DNA of 64,000 bases. Origin: Pseudaeromonas paramecii. GTDB taxonomy: Bacteria; Pseudomonadota; Gammaproteobacteria; Enterobacterales; Aeromonadaceae. Positions 24,036-31,791 of the stretch are shown piece after piece (position 1 is the first letter of the stretch; every line of letters starts with the position of its first letter). The translations under genes were made by a program, and so were the position numbers. The stretch is from the NCBI RefSeq assembly GCF_039540575.1, contig NZ_BAABFC010000001.1, forward strand, positions 1 to 64,000. The letters run 5' to 3'. The notes beneath the pieces were generated by a model. That model saw only the letters and a program-made list of their open reading frames with translations. It was not told the DNA's origin and made no database searches.

Positions 24036-25786
24036 AGGACCACCTCCTCAACCAGCCCCAGGTCCGCTTGCAGCGATTGATAATCCCACAGTTGCCGATA
24101 CCAGGGCAGGCTGGCCAGCAGCTCGGAATGTTGACCGCGGGCGCGGATCCGGCCCTGCTCCAGCACCAGTATCTCATCGGCCCCCTGCACGGCACACAGA
24201 CGGTGGCTGGTGATCACCAGCAAACGGTGGGCACAGGCCTGCCGCAACAGGCTAAGAATCGCCTGCTCGGTCTGGGCATCCACGGCACTCAGGGCATCGT
24301 CTAGCACCAGTATGGGGGCATCCCGCAACAAGGCTCTGGCCAGGCACAGGCGCTGTTTCTGGCCGCCGGAGAGGGTGATGCCGCGCTCGCCCACCAAGGT
24401 GGCGTACCCCTCGGGAAACGCCAGTATCTCATGGTGCACACAGGCCAGACGGGCCACGGCCTCCAGCTCGGCCTGGCTGGCATCCGGCTTGCCCAGGGCC
24501 AGGTTGTCGGCGATGGAGGTGGAGAACAAGAAGGGTTCTTGAGGCACGTAGGCCACGAGGTCGCGCCATTGGGCTTCGTCCAACCGGCTGACCGCTATCC
24601 CATCTAGGGTCAGTTGGCCAGCGCTGGGATCTTCGAAGCGCAACAGCAGGCGCAGCAAGGTGCTCTTGCCGGAACCCGAGCGGCCCACCAGGCCCAGCAT
24701 GCGGCCTGGACTGAGTTCTGCCTGTATCTGGCTAAGCCAGGGGTGGTCAGCCGGCCCGTGGCGGGCAATGTCCAGCCGCAGGGTGCGTCCCGGTGGCAGG
24801 GGGAGCGGATCTGTTGCTGCCGGCAAGGCCGGCGACAGGGCCAGCAAGGCCTCGATGCGACCGTAGGCGGCGCTGCCCTTTTGGATGATGTTCATCAACC
24901 AGGCGAGGGCGAACATGGGCCAGATGAGCTGCCCCAGGTACAAGGAGAAGCTGGTGAGCTGGCCGACGCTCAGGCTGCCCTGGGCCACCATGACACCGCC
25001 ACCGCCGATGGCCAGCAGGTAGGCGCCGCCGATACACAGGTAGATCACGGGTTCAAAGCGCGCCTCGATCTGAGCCACCGCCAGGTTGGCATCCACCGCC
25101 TGCCGGTTGTGGCGGGCGAAGCGTCGCTCGGTCAGGGGTTCAACCGCGTAGGATTTGACCACCCGGATCCCGGTCAGGGCCTCCTGGCATTGATTGTTCA
25201 GCTGACCAAAGGCGGCCTGGGCCTGGCCGAACCGGCCATGCAGCCGTTTGCCCAGCCGGCTGAGCAGCCAGGCCATCAGGGGCAGGGGCGCCAGGGCCAG
25301 CAGGATGAGCCAGGCCGGATACTGCAGGAACAAGACCACCAGCACCAGGCAGCCCATCAGCAGGCCGTCCACCAGGGTGAGGACGCCGTCGCCGGCGGTC
25401 TGCTCCACCGCCTGCACATCGTTGGTGGCCAGGGCCATCAGATCCCCGGTGCCATCTTGCCCCAGACGGCTCAAGGGGAGGCGCAAGAAATGGGCAAACA
25501 GCTGCTGGCGTAGCTGGCAGGAGAGGCGATAGGCCGCCCCGTAGAGTTGCAGGCGCCAGCCGATCCGCAGCAGATAGATGAGCAGGCCTATGCCTAGCAG
25601 CAGCCCCAGCAGGGGCCACTGGGACGACAGACTGCCAGGCTCGGCCAGGGTCCGGTCGATGAGGGTGCCCACCAGGCGCGGGGGCAGCAGTTGGAGCAGG
25701 GCCACCACCAACAGCAAGGCGATGGCGGTGAGATAACGGCGCCATTGGGCGCGAAAGAACCAGGCTAAGCGGGCAAAAACAGACAC
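24032..25786 (-). CDS. mdlA: ABC exporter subunit MdlA
   Basis: Partner half-transporter of MdlB, 584 residues. The membrane domain matches E. coli MdlA in W-x-F-R-x-x-W-R-R-Y-L, G-E/D-G-V-L-T-L-V-D and A-I-G-G-G. The ATPase has G-R-S-G-S-G-K-S-T and L-S-G-G-Q-K-Q-R, but the Walker B reads L-D-D-A-L-S with Asp where the catalytic Glu should be. One composite ATP site of the heterodimer should therefore be degenerate, as in other MdlAB/TM287-288-type exporters. It is the first gene of the mdlA-mdlB-trxC unit; no clear promoter was seen in the 91 bp before it. Confidence 0.9.
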   Translation of the reverse strand: MSVFARLAWFFRAQWRRYLTAIALLLVVALLQLLPPRLVGTLIDRTLAEPGSLSSQWPLLGLLLGIGLLIYLLRIGWRLQLYGAAYRLSCQLRQQLFAHFLRLPLSRLGQDGTGDLMALATNDVQAVEQTAGDGVLTLVDGLLMGCLVLVVLFLQYPAWLILLALAPLPLMAWLLSRLGKRLHGRFGQAQAAFGQLNNQCQEALTGIRVVKSYAVEPLTERRFARHNRQAVDANLAVAQIEARFEPVIYLCIGGAYLLAIGGGGVMVAQGSLSVGQLTSFSLYLGQLIWPMFALAWLMNIIQKGSAAYGRIEALLALSPALPAATDPLPLPPGRTLRLDIARHGPADHPWLSQIQAELSPGRMLGLVGRSGSGKSTLLRLLLRFEDPSAGQLTLDGIAVSRLDEAQWRDLVAYVPQEPFLFSTSIADNLALGKPDASQAELEAVARLACVHHEILAFPEGYATLVGERGITLSGGQKQRLCLARALLRDAPILVLDDALSAVDAQTEQAILSLLRQACAHRLLVITSHRLCAVQGADEILVLEQGRIRARGQHSELLASLPWYRQLWDYQSLQADLGLVEEVVL

Positions 25787-25877
25787 AATTCGGCCCCAAT
25801 CGCAAAACGACAGCCGTCAGTGTACCAGTGCCGGCGGCCAAGTGCAGGTCTGTCAGCCATTGTGTGGTCGGCCGGGC

Positions 25878-26669
25878 TCAGGGGGTCAGCAGGGCCCGAC
25901 ACTGGGCCGGCTGCGCGGCGGGCGCCTTGACAGTCTGGCTCCCCGTGGCGGGCTTGGGCGGGGCAAACCAGGAGAGCAGCTCCTCGCCACAGCCGTCACC
26001 GGCCGGCACCGGTGCCTGAGGCTGACAATCGTTACCGGCGGGGCAGCGCAGGCGCACATGCAGGTGGGCGCTGTGGCCAAACCAGGGCCTCAGCTTGGCC
26101 AGCCAGCCGCGGGGCTTGCCCTGCAGGGCCTGACAGGCGGCCAGCTTGATGGCAGGGTTGACGAAGATCCGCTCCACCCGGGCGTCTTCGGCGGCCAGTT
26201 GCAGCAGGCGCAGGTGCTGGGGCGAGAACTGGCGGTTGACCCGGTTGCGCCGGTCATCCACCAGGTCCAGCGGGGTAGGATCCTCGCGCTCGGCCCGGCT
26301 CAGCACAGACGGGGCGAAGCGAAACCAGATGTCGGCATCCAAGCCGCTTTGATGGCTCTTGTGGCCGCTGGTAAAGGGCCCCCCCCTGGGCATGGCCAGA
26401 TCACCGACCAGCAGATCAGGCAGCCCCACTGTGTGGCTGCGGCGCGCCAGTTGCTGCAGGTAGGCGATGAGCACGGGGTGGCCGTAGTAGCGCCTGTGAC
26501 TGGGACGCAGCAGCTGGTAACCGGTGCCGCGCTCCGGCAGGGGAATGGCGCCTTGCAGGCAGCCGGCGGTGTAGGTGCCGATGGCATCTGCCGCGCCCGG
26601 GGCAGGAAACGCTTGGCTGGCCCAGGGATTGCTGGCGGTGAGGGCGGCGGCGAGGATCCAGCTGATCAT
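25878..26669 (-). CDS. mepA: penicillin-insensitive murein endopeptidase
   Basis: MepA is a periplasmic zinc DD/LD-endopeptidase that cuts peptidoglycan crosslinks. The 263-residue protein begins with a short signal sequence (about 1-18, ending near A-L-T-A-S). Zinc ligands are visible in G-H-K-S-H-Q-S-G-L-D-A-D and H-S-A-H-L-H-V-R, plus the conserved I-F-V-N-P-A-I-K and the final P-P-G/A-G-D-G-C-G segment. The ATG at 26669 follows AGGAG. Longer upstream frames enter the divergent neighbour and lack any signal sequence. The C-terminus is proline/alanine-rich as in E. coli. Confidence 0.93.
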   Translation of the reverse strand: MISWILAAALTASNPWASQAFPAPGAADAIGTYTAGCLQGAIPLPERGTGYQLLRPSHRRYYGHPVLIAYLQQLARRSHTVGLPDLLVGDLAMPRGGPFTSGHKSHQSGLDADIWFRFAPSVLSRAEREDPTPLDLVDDRRNRVNRQFSPQHLRLLQLAAEDARVERIFVNPAIKLAACQALQGKPRGWLAKLRPWFGHSAHLHVRLRCPAGNDCQPQAPVPAGDGCGEELLSWFAPPKPATGSQTVKAPAAQPAQCRALLTP

Positions 26670-26768
26670 GAGGGCTCCTAGAAGTTGGGCGAAGGCAGGC
26701 CTGACTATACTGCAAGTAGCGTCGAGTGAACCACAATCCCAATGCCACAGACCCAAGGAGTCACCATC

Positions 26769-27377
26769 ATGGCCGACCGTCTGGATGAACTGATCGCCAA
26801 AATACGTCTGCTGCAGGAGGAGATGGAACAGGAGTTTCACCTCAATCGCGAGCGATTTCACGTCATCATAGAGCAGAAGCGGGTGCGCTTTAGCGCCGAG
26901 GTGGCCACCCAGCAGCGGCGTTTCAAGCTGGGGCTGGCCCGTTACTTGCGGCGTGCCTCCTGGCGCGCCATGCTCACCGCCCCGATAATCTATGCCGGCG
27001 TGCTGCCCATGTTGCTGCTGGATGGCTTCTTGTGGCTCTATCAGGCCCTCTGTTTTCCTGTCTACGGCATCCCCAAGGTCAGGCGCAGCGACTACCTGGT
27101 GTTCGACCGTCAGGATCTGCCCTACCTGAACCTGATTGAGAAGATCAACTGTGGCTACTGCTCCTATGGCAATGGCTTGGCGGCCTATTTTCGCGAGATA
27201 GCGGCCCGCACCGAGCAGTACTGGTGCCCCATCAAGCATGCCAGGCGCATCCTGGCAGCCCATGAGCGTTATCCGCGCTTCTTCGAGTACGGCGATGGGG
27301 AGTCCTATCGGCTGGGCTTGTTGCGGCTGCGCAAGCAGATCCGTGCCGGCCGGGATCAGACACCGCCATCTCCTTGA
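26769..27377 (+). CDS. uncharacterised membrane protein with Cys motif
   Basis: A 202-residue protein I cannot assign. An N-terminal coiled coil (about 1-45, heptads rich in Glu/Arg) leads to a hydrophobic stretch long enough for one or two membrane passes (about 70-97). The soluble C-terminal part carries C-G-Y-C-S-Y-G-N-G (Cys128, Cys131) and Y-W-C-P-I-K-H-A (Cys153), a set that could bind metal or haem or form a redox site. AAGGAG precedes the ATG at 26769. It is divergent from mepA and followed after 45 bp by a GNAT gene. Confidence 0.75.
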   Translation: MADRLDELIAKIRLLQEEMEQEFHLNRERFHVIIEQKRVRFSAEVATQQRRFKLGLARYLRRASWRAMLTAPIIYAGVLPMLLLDGFLWLYQALCFPVYGIPKVRRSDYLVFDRQDLPYLNLIEKINCGYCSYGNGLAAYFREIAARTEQYWCPIKHARRILAAHERYPRFFEYGDGESYRLGLLRLRKQIRAGRDQTPPSP

Positions 27378-27422
27378 GTCGGGGCCCGGCGGCCACTATG
27401 ATGCGGCCTCCCGGAGGCGCCC

Positions 27423-27959
27423 ATGTTGATCCATACCCTGAACGATTCCCTCAGCCTGCACTTCTTGAAGCAAGAGGATGCGGGCGCCCTGCTGACCCTC
27501 TGCCAGGCGGAGGGCTCCAGCCTGTCTGCCTGGCTGCCCTGGGTGGCCGAGCTGAACTCGCTTGAGGCCTGTGAGCGTTACATCCAGGAGGCGCAGCTGC
27601 AGTTTGCCCAACAGCGAGCCCTGCTGCTGGGGGTCTGCTGGCAGGGACAGCTGGTGGGGCTGGCGGGCTTCAACGGCCTGGTGCGCAGCCTGGGCCGGGG
27701 TCGCATCGGCTACTGGCTGGCGACGCCCTATCGGGGGCGGGGCATCATGACCATGGTGGTGACCTATCTCATCCGTCAGGGGCTGGAGGAGATGGGGTTG
27801 CAACGGCTGGAGGTGCATACCCACTGCGACAACGAGCCCAGCCGCGCCCTGTGTGAACGGCTGGGGCTGGTGCTGCATAGCTCCCGGGAGCCGGGGCTGG
27901 TCTGCTACCGCGCCGAGGCGGGGCGCTGGCGGGCACCCGACCTGCCGCCGGCCCGATAA
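27423..27959 (+). CDS. GNAT acetyltransferase, RimJ/RimL type
   Basis: A 178-residue GNAT protein. The order is typical of RimJ/RimL-like protein N-acetyltransferases: an early acidic/hydrophobic region, the I-G-Y-W-L strand, the acetyl-CoA loop Y-R-G-R-G-I-M-T, and then N-E-P-S-R-A-L-C-E-R-L-G. GGAGG lies six bases before the ATG. The target (ribosomal protein or other) is unknown. It converges on the Gfo/Idh gene with only 3 bp between the stops and no visible terminator. Confidence 0.87.
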   Translation: MLIHTLNDSLSLHFLKQEDAGALLTLCQAEGSSLSAWLPWVAELNSLEACERYIQEAQLQFAQQRALLLGVCWQGQLVGLAGFNGLVRSLGRGRIGYWLATPYRGRGIMTMVVTYLIRQGLEEMGLQRLEVHTHCDNEPSRALCERLGLVLHSSREPGLVCYRAEAGRWRAPDLPPAR

Positions 27960-27962
27960 GCC

Positions 27963-28931
27963 TCAGGTCCAGCTAAAGGGCGCGTCGCTCACCGGACTCC
28001 TGGCCTGCTGCTGGGCGCCGGCCTGCCACAGGGGCAGGAACAGGGCCTCCATCCGGTAGGCCCGCTCCAGATCGTACAGGCCTGCCGTTTGGGCCTGCTC
28101 CAGGGTCAGTTCGCCGCGCAGGTGCGAACACAGGGTGGCCACCACCCGCTGATTGGCCCGCAGCCAGATCTGCTGTTCGGCGGGCTCGCCGGCGGTCACC
28201 GGCAGATCGTCCACCATCAGGGGTTCCATCCACCAGCCGCGGCTGGGGCGAAAGCCGCCGCGCAGCTGGCAGCTGTCCTGCTGGCCCACCAGGGTGAGAT
28301 CAAAGTGCAGGCCCGGCTTGGGCCAATCACACAGCATGATGTCCAGCAGGGCATCGTCCACCCGCATCTGCACCGTCAGGTTGTTGCCGCCGGCAAAGCG
28401 CACCCCCAGCCATTCAAAGCGGGTAAACAGGCCGTAGAGCAAGGAGAAGGGGTGCACCACATCTTCCAAGAACCACTCCACCGGGGTCTTGGCGTAGGGC
28501 AGGTTGACCCCCACCACCAGGGTGGCCCGGGTCAGGGAACCCAGTTCGCCGGCGCGTACCCGCTGGGCGATGGCCTGGGCGCCGTCCAAAAAGGGAAAGG
28601 GATAGCTGATGAAGCGACCGGCTCGCGGCAGTGCGGCAAAGTCGGCCTGATTGCCCGGCATCAGCCCCAGGGGTTTTTCACACAGCACATAGGGGTTGGC
28701 CAGCTCCTGCAGGTAGCCCAGGTGGCTGTCGGTGGGGGTGGCGATGGTCACCAGATCGGCCCCCACCAGCAGGGCAGGATCCGTGCCGTGGCAGGGGATG
28801 GCCTCCTCGGCGGCGATGCGGGCCACCAGTTCGGCATCGTGGGCCAGCAAGGTGGTGACCTCGCAGCCGGCCTGGCGCAGGGCGCCTACATGAACTCTTC
28901 CCCAGTTGGTACCAATGACGGCGGCTTTCAT
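27963..28931 (-). CDS. Gfo/Idh/MocA family oxidoreductase
   Basis: A 322-residue NAD(P)-dependent dehydrogenase-like protein. The N-terminal Rossmann fold reads A-V-I-G-T-N-W-G-R, a variant of G-x-G-x-x-G. T-P-T-D-S-H and C-E-K-P-L-G carry the conserved Lys of the family. The C-terminal half has the alpha/beta sheet domain with a D-V-V-H-P motif. The start at 28931 begins directly with the Rossmann strand and follows CAGGAG. A sugar, inositol or related polyol is the likely class of substrate; no neighbouring pathway gene narrows it. Confidence 0.82.
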   Translation of the reverse strand: MKAAVIGTNWGRVHVGALRQAGCEVTTLLAHDAELVARIAAEEAIPCHGTDPALLVGADLVTIATPTDSHLGYLQELANPYVLCEKPLGLMPGNQADFAALPRAGRFISYPFPFLDGAQAIAQRVRAGELGSLTRATLVVGVNLPYAKTPVEWFLEDVVHPFSLLYGLFTRFEWLGVRFAGGNNLTVQMRVDDALLDIMLCDWPKPGLHFDLTLVGQQDSCQLRGGFRPSRGWWMEPLMVDDLPVTAGEPAEQQIWLRANQRVVATLCSHLRGELTLEQAQTAGLYDLERAYRMEALFLPLWQAGAQQQARSPVSDAPFSWT

Positions 28932-29115
28932 GGCGGGACTCCTGTTGCCACGGCAAAGGGTCCACCTTAGGCAAAGCCTCGCCGTTGAACAAGCCGGCGG
29001 TCCTGTGAATTTGGGGTCTGATTGACGCCGCTCAAGATTTGACGATGGCAAGGGCGCTAGATTGCCAGCCGTTTTCCATGTGACCCTCATCACACTCATC
29101 AAGGACGTACAAACC

Positions 29116-29853
29116 ATGACCAAGCAAACCTGCCTTGCCCTGCTTCCCCTGCTGTTTAGCGGTTCCCTGTTGGCTCAAACGGATGTTCATTGGGGTTACT
29201 CCGGCGCCCAGGGGCCGGAACACTGGGGGGCGTTAGCACCGGAATTTGCCCTGTGTGCCAGCGGCAAGCACCAGACGCCCATCGACATCCACGGCGCCTA
29301 TGCCACCAGCCTGTCCCCTCTGGCGCCCGCCTATCAAGCCGGTGGGAGCGAGATCCTCAACAACGGCCATACGGTACAGGTGAACTATGCCGCCGGTAGC
29401 CAAATGCACCTCGATTCGGCTGATTTCATGCTCAAGCAGTTCCACTTCCATGCTCCCAGCGAGAACTACATCGACGGCCACCAATATCCCATGGAGATCC
29501 ACCTGGTGCATGCCGACGACCAGGGCAACCTGGCGGTGCTGGGTTTGATGGTGGAGGAGGGGGCGGCCAACCCGCTGCTGGATACCCTGTGGGCGGCCAT
29601 GCCGCAGAAGGCCGGGGAGCATCAGGTGCTGGCGACCCCGGTGAACGTGGCGGATCTGTTGCCCAAGAGTCGGGACTACTATCGCTTTGCCGGGTCGCTG
29701 ACCACGCCGCCTTGCTCCGAAGGGGTGCGCTGGCTGGTGTTGAAGAATCCCATCCAGGCCTCCAAGGCGCAGATCGCTCGTTTTGCCGCCGTGATGGGCC
29801 ACCCCAACAATCGGCCCCTGCAGGCCATCAACGCCCGGGTGCTGGTGGACTAA
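29116..29853 (+). CDS. alpha-type carbonic anhydrase, secreted
   Basis: Catalyses CO2 hydration. The 245-residue precursor has a Sec signal peptide (1-20, ending L-L-A), so it acts in the periplasm. Zinc ligands are His110 and His112 in F-H-F-H-A-P-S-E-N and His129 in M-E-I-H-L-V-H. N-N-G-H-T (82-86) and T-T-P-P-C-S-E-G complete the family hallmarks. Two cysteines (in A-L-C-A and P-C-S) could form the usual disulfide. The stop codon overlaps that of the convergent NadD-like gene, so the two transcripts are antisense at their ends. Confidence 0.94.
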   Translation: MTKQTCLALLPLLFSGSLLAQTDVHWGYSGAQGPEHWGALAPEFALCASGKHQTPIDIHGAYATSLSPLAPAYQAGGSEILNNGHTVQVNYAAGSQMHLDSADFMLKQFHFHAPSENYIDGHQYPMEIHLVHADDQGNLAVLGLMVEEGAANPLLDTLWAAMPQKAGEHQVLATPVNVADLLPKSRDYYRFAGSLTTPPCSEGVRWLVLKNPIQASKAQIARFAAVMGHPNNRPLQAINARVLVD

Positions 29854-30410
29854 CCCGCCCTGTAGAGGGGGTGGTCCGCCAGATAGCGGGCCACCCCAGG
29901 GGTGGTGAACCCGTCGATGGGTTCACCGGCTTGCAAGGCGGCCCGCAGGGCCGTGCTGCGCACCGCCAGCCGCTCCTGGGCGAAGAAACAGGCCCAGCGC
30001 GCCTGAATATCGGCGGCGCGGTGAAACTGCTCGAAGGCCGCCTGGTTGTCCGGTCCCAGCACCAGCAGCAGGCGGCTGTGGGTCGGTTTGTGCCGCTCCA
30101 GGTACTCCAGCAGATCGATGCTGTAGACGGGACCGTCACGGGCTATCTCTTGCTCCACCGCCTGCATGCTCAGCTTGGGGTTTTGCAGGTCAGCCACAAA
30201 GGCCGCCAGCATGGCACAGCGCTCGGCATAGGGGGCCATGGCCTTGCCCCAGGCATGGGCAAAGGCCGGCACCAACCAGATGGCATCGGCCACGGCGTCC
30301 AACTGGGCGATGACGTCGGCATGGCCCAGGGTGGGCGGGTTGAAGGCCGAGCCCATGACGGCAATGATCTGCGCCTTGGGGGCTGAGCCATTGGGCTGGG
30401 TGTTTTGCAT
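29850..30410 (-). CDS. nicotinate/nicotinamide mononucleotide adenylyltransferase-like
   Basis: A 186-residue nucleotidyltransferase of the NadD/NMNAT fold. The nucleotide-binding motif G-S-A-F-N-P-P-T-L-G-H (20-30) keeps the second His but has Thr for the first. The C-terminal V-R-S-T-A-L-R resembles the I-S-S-T-x-I-R signature. Divergence from pncB and then nadE suggests it adenylates NaMN or NMN in the NAD salvage route. It is probably a second copy beside a standard nadD, which is usually linked to holA/rsfS. ATG at 30410; AGGAG is rather far upstream (11 bases). Confidence 0.78.
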   Translation of the reverse strand: MQNTQPNGSAPKAQIIAVMGSAFNPPTLGHADVIAQLDAVADAIWLVPAFAHAWGKAMAPYAERCAMLAAFVADLQNPKLSMQAVEQEIARDGPVYSIDLLEYLERHKPTHSRLLLVLGPDNQAAFEQFHRAADIQARWACFFAQERLAVRSTALRAALQAGEPIDGFTTPGVARYLADHPLYRAG

Positions 30411-30515
30411 ATCGTCTCGTCTCCTGTGGCGCTCAGGGTACTGGAAAGCGCCCACGGGGTGAAGTCCGTCGGCTGTCGCCCTGCCGGTGCGGATCATGGT
30501 ATTCTCCGCCCATCA

Positions 30516-30535
30516 GGGACCGCCCGGTCCCGTTT
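30516..30535 (+). promoter_or_regulatory. stem-loop in the pncB leader
   Basis: GGGACC-GCCC-GGTCCC followed by GTTTT, 15-34 bases before the pncB ATG. It resembles a weak intrinsic terminator or an operator in the divergent control region. I saw no NrtR or NadR consensus. Confidence 0.4.
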
Positions 30536-30549
30536 TCCCGGGAGCAGGC

Positions 30550-31779
30550 ATGTCGGATCACCCCTGTATCCAGAGTCTCATCGACACCGATTTTTACAAG
30601 CTGACCATGCAGCAGGCCTACCTGCATCAGCTGCCCCAGGCCGAGGGGGAGTGGGCCTTTCATTGCCGCAGCGACGAGGATCTCACCCCCTACCTGCCGG
30701 CACTGCGGGCCAACCTGCAGGACTTGGCCGCCCTGAGGCTGACCGAGGCGGAGGCCGCTTGGCTCAAGACCCAGGCGCCTTACCTGTCGGAGGACTATCT
30801 GGCCTTCTTGCGTCACTACCGCTTCGACCCCCAGCGGCTGCAACTGACGGTGCGGGGCGATCGGCTGCTGATCCGGGCCAAGGGGCCGCAGCTGCTGGTC
30901 TCTCCCCTGGAGATCCCGGTGCTGGCCACCCTGAGCGAGGTGCGCAACCGCGCCTGCTACCCGAACCTGGACGAGGATCAGATCCTGGCGGCCACCGATG
31001 CCAAAATTGCTCAGCTCAAACGGCTGGCCAGCCAGCATGACTTGAGCGGCTTTCGCTTCTCGGACTTCGGTACCCGCCGGCGCTTCAGCTTTGCCGCCCA
31101 GCAACGGGTGGTGGCGCGGCTGGCCGAGGCCTTGCCGGATCACTTTGTCGGCACCAGCAACCCCCATCTGGCCCGTCAGTTTGGCCTGCCCTGCGTCGGC
31201 ACCATGGCCCACGAGTGGCTGCAGACCCACCAGGGGCTTGGCTACCGGCTCGAGCAGAGTCAGAAGGCGGCGCTGGAGAACTGGATCCGTGAATACCGCG
31301 GTGTGCTGGGGGTGGCCCTCACCGACGTCATCGGCGTGGATGCCTTCTGCCGGGATCTGGACTTCACCCTGGCCCAGCGCTACGACGGCTTCCGCCACGA
31401 CAGCGGCGATCCCATCGCCTGGGGCGAGAAGATCCTGGCCCGGCTGGCGGAGCTGGACGTGGACGCCGCCGGCAAGACGCTAGTGTTCTCCGACGGGCTG
31501 GACTTTGCCCGCGCCGTTGCCATCTACTGCCACTTCCAGGGGCGGGTGAAGCTCTCCTTTGGCATCGGCACCTGGCTGATGGGGGACTTTGCCGTCAACC
31601 GGCCTCTCAACATGGTGATGAAGCTGGTGCGTCTGGGGGGCCAGCCGGTGGCCAAGATCTCCGACTCGCCGGGCAAGACCCTGTGCCGGGATCTGGATTT
31701 TTTGAACAATCTCATGGACGTGTTTGCCGTATCGGCCAGCACACGGGACACAGTACTGGCCAATCTGGCAGGCCGGTAA
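30550..31779 (+). CDS. pncB: nicotinate phosphoribosyltransferase
   Basis: PncB makes nicotinate mononucleotide from nicotinate and PRPP with ATP, the entry step of the Preiss-Handler NAD salvage pathway. The 409-residue protein compares with 400 in E. coli. Motifs include D-T-D-F-Y-K-L-T-M, F-S-D-F-G-T-R-R-R-F-S, G-T-S-N-x-H-L-A-R and G-T-M-A-H-E-W, with H-D-S-G-D for PRPP binding. The start at 30550 follows GGGAGC and matches the family N-terminus. nadE follows after 12 bp, forming an NAD salvage operon. Confidence 0.95.
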   Translation: MSDHPCIQSLIDTDFYKLTMQQAYLHQLPQAEGEWAFHCRSDEDLTPYLPALRANLQDLAALRLTEAEAAWLKTQAPYLSEDYLAFLRHYRFDPQRLQLTVRGDRLLIRAKGPQLLVSPLEIPVLATLSEVRNRACYPNLDEDQILAATDAKIAQLKRLASQHDLSGFRFSDFGTRRRFSFAAQQRVVARLAEALPDHFVGTSNPHLARQFGLPCVGTMAHEWLQTHQGLGYRLEQSQKAALENWIREYRGVLGVALTDVIGVDAFCRDLDFTLAQRYDGFRHDSGDPIAWGEKILARLAELDVDAAGKTLVFSDGLDFARAVAIYCHFQGRVKLSFGIGTWLMGDFAVNRPLNMVMKLVRLGGQPVAKISDSPGKTLCRDLDFLNNLMDVFAVSASTRDTVLANLAGR

Positions 31780-31791
31780 TCGAGGAAGACT

